From Alphaproteobacteria bacterium (GTDB lineage: Bacteria; Pseudomonadota; Alphaproteobacteria; JAGOMX01): 6,683 nt of DNA. The stretch is from contig JACVCA010000070.1 in assembly GCA_016742295.1 (NCBI GenBank), positions 1 to 6,683 of the forward strand, written 5' to 3'. The notes beneath the pieces are model-generated. The model made no database searches. It saw nothing but the letters and a program-made list of their open reading frames with translations, and was not told where the DNA came from. Made by a program: the position numbers and the translations under genes. Shown in pieces: positions 6,183 to 6,683 of the stretch (the stretch's first letter is position 1; each line of letters opens with the position of its first letter).

Positions 6183-6202
6183 CGGAAGCAAATCGGAAGC
6201 AA
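6183..6202 (+). repeat. Tandem 9-bp repeat CGGAAGCAA with 11-bp period after tRNA-Thr
   Basis: CGGAAGCAA occurs at 6183-6191 and again at 6194-6202, about one helical turn apart, starting 47 bases after the end of the tRNA. A related GAAGCAAA is at 6562-6569. The spacing would place two protein contacts on the same DNA face, as in recombinase arm-type or excisionase sites. The repeat is seen directly; the role is inferred. Confidence 0.5.
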
Positions 6203-6462
6203 CTGATAAAAATTTAAGCCTACCTAAAACATAATTGATCCTCTTTATTTCAAGGTGTTACTGACAGATACTAAAAATCCCCTGCACTAGAGCTTATACT
6301 TCCCTTTCAATATTTAGAAGACAGCCTTTACTTCAAGTTTGATCTAGACTTTTAAATACGGTTATAGACTAACCATCTATTTCTAAGTAAAATCTTATTC
6401 ATTTCTTTACAATATCTTCCATTCTAAAAACGTATTTCTTTGCTTTTCTTGCAAATAGACCA

Positions 6463-6492
6463 TTGACAATTTGTCATCTAATTTAATAAAAT
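6463..6492 (+). promoter_or_regulatory. Sigma70-type promoter with palindromic operator candidate, driving the HTH gene
   Basis: A perfect -35 TTGACA (6463-6468) and a near-perfect -10 TAAAAT (6487-6492, 5 of 6) are 18 bases apart. The palindrome TGACA-ATT-TGTCA (6464-6476) overlaps the -35 and extends into the spacer, where a dimeric repressor would exclude polymerase. The predicted start near 6499 leaves a leader of about 92 bases before ATG 6591. This is the best promoter in the window. Confidence 0.55.
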
Positions 6493-6590
6493 ATCGTTAT
6501 AACACGTATAAAATACCTTTATATACAGTTTTAGACTTAAGTATCTTTTAAAAGCGGTTAAGAAGCAAAAATTGGAAAGGAGATATAGCG

Positions 6591-6683
6591 ATGAGTTCAT
6601 CTTTTTTAACATCAGAGCGATTAGCAGAACGTTGGAGTATAACCCCCGCAACCCTCAAACAATGGAGATGGAATGGCCGGGGT
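6591..6683 (+). CDS. Excisionase/AlpA-like helix-turn-helix protein, N-terminal part (cut by window end)
   Basis: The first 31 codons of a gene that runs off the window. The start is fixed by GGAAAGGAG (6574-6582; core AAGGAG 6577-6582), eight bases before ATG, the best ribosome site here. The visible peptide, with LTSERLAERWSITPATLKQW (6-25), fits the HTH_17/MerR-like winged helix fold: helix 1 SERLAERW, turn SITP, recognition helix ATLKQWRWNG, then GRG leading into the wing. Small proteins of this type serve as excisionases, AlpA-like activators or regulators in integrated elements and plasmids of alphaproteobacteria. They can also be ordinary regulators, so the mobile role is inferred from the adjacent tRNA and repeats. 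The operator-like palindrome in its promoter suggests regulated, possibly self-controlled, expression. Confidence 0.75.
   Translation, partial: MSSSFLTSERLAERWSITPATLKQWRWNGRG

Larger units (their letters stand above)
6136..6590. other. AT-rich non-coding stretch between tRNA-Thr and the HTH gene
   Basis: About 455 bases without a credible gene on either strand. It contains, in order: a small AT hairpin directly after the tRNA (ACAAA/TTTGT around 6142-6155), the tandem repeat at 6183-6202, about 250 bases in which I see nothing, the promoter/palindrome at 6463-6492, a perfect GTTATAAC palindrome (6496-6503), and a leader of roughly 90 bases with a strong ribosome site at 6577-6582. Such a gap between a tRNA and a small HTH gene is what an attachment-site region of an integrated element usually looks like; that reading is inference. 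Confidence 0.5.

Noticed and set aside
1..6683. CRISPR array, toxin-antitoxin or defence system
   Set aside because: No regularly spaced repeats and no paired small genes or defence-protein motifs were seen in any gap or frame.

Overview
The window reads as a moderately AT-rich alphaproteobacterial chromosome. Gene content and style (mpp-type M16 peptidase, Omp25/31-like small barrel, Tat-exported M15 peptidase, AT-biased codons, an intact IS5-type element and long low-information gaps) suggest an intracellular or host-associated lineage such as Holosporales or Rickettsiales. This taxonomic guess is inference; no marker gene fixes it.

Layout. 37-1293 (+) is a complete M16 zinc peptidase. 1294-1705 has no intact gene, but holds an RNA-hairpin candidate and scraps of minus-strand coding sequence. 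About 1706-3173 is an insertion sequence with one uninterrupted IS5-type DDE transposase and imperfect terminal inverted repeats. 3289-4107 (-) is an exported outer-membrane beta-barrel protein, with a terminator-like hairpin overlapping its stop codon. Diverging from it is a class I SAM-dependent methyltransferase (preferred start 4394, end 5230). 5378-5959 (+) is a Tat-exported M15/DUF882 peptidoglycan peptidase of the YcbK/MepK type. 6060-6135 is tRNA-Thr(TGT) with an encoded CCA. 6136-6590 is AT-rich and non-coding, with a short tandem repeat just after the tRNA and a promoter with a palindrome over its -35 box. It leads into a truncated excisionase/AlpA-like helix-turn-helix gene (6591 to window end).

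How it fits together. Most genes are independent housekeeping or envelope functions and do not form one obvious pathway. The barrel protein, the methyltransferase (possibly glycan-related) and the M15 peptidase all plausibly act at or for the cell envelope, but each has its own spacing and promoter candidates. The right end (tRNA-Thr, repeats, operator-bearing promoter, HTH gene) looks like the edge of an integrated mobile element continuing beyond the window. That edge is the most promising place for something new, but no integrase, second att copy or cargo is visible here. I see no CRISPR array, toxin-antitoxin pair or clearly novel system inside the window.
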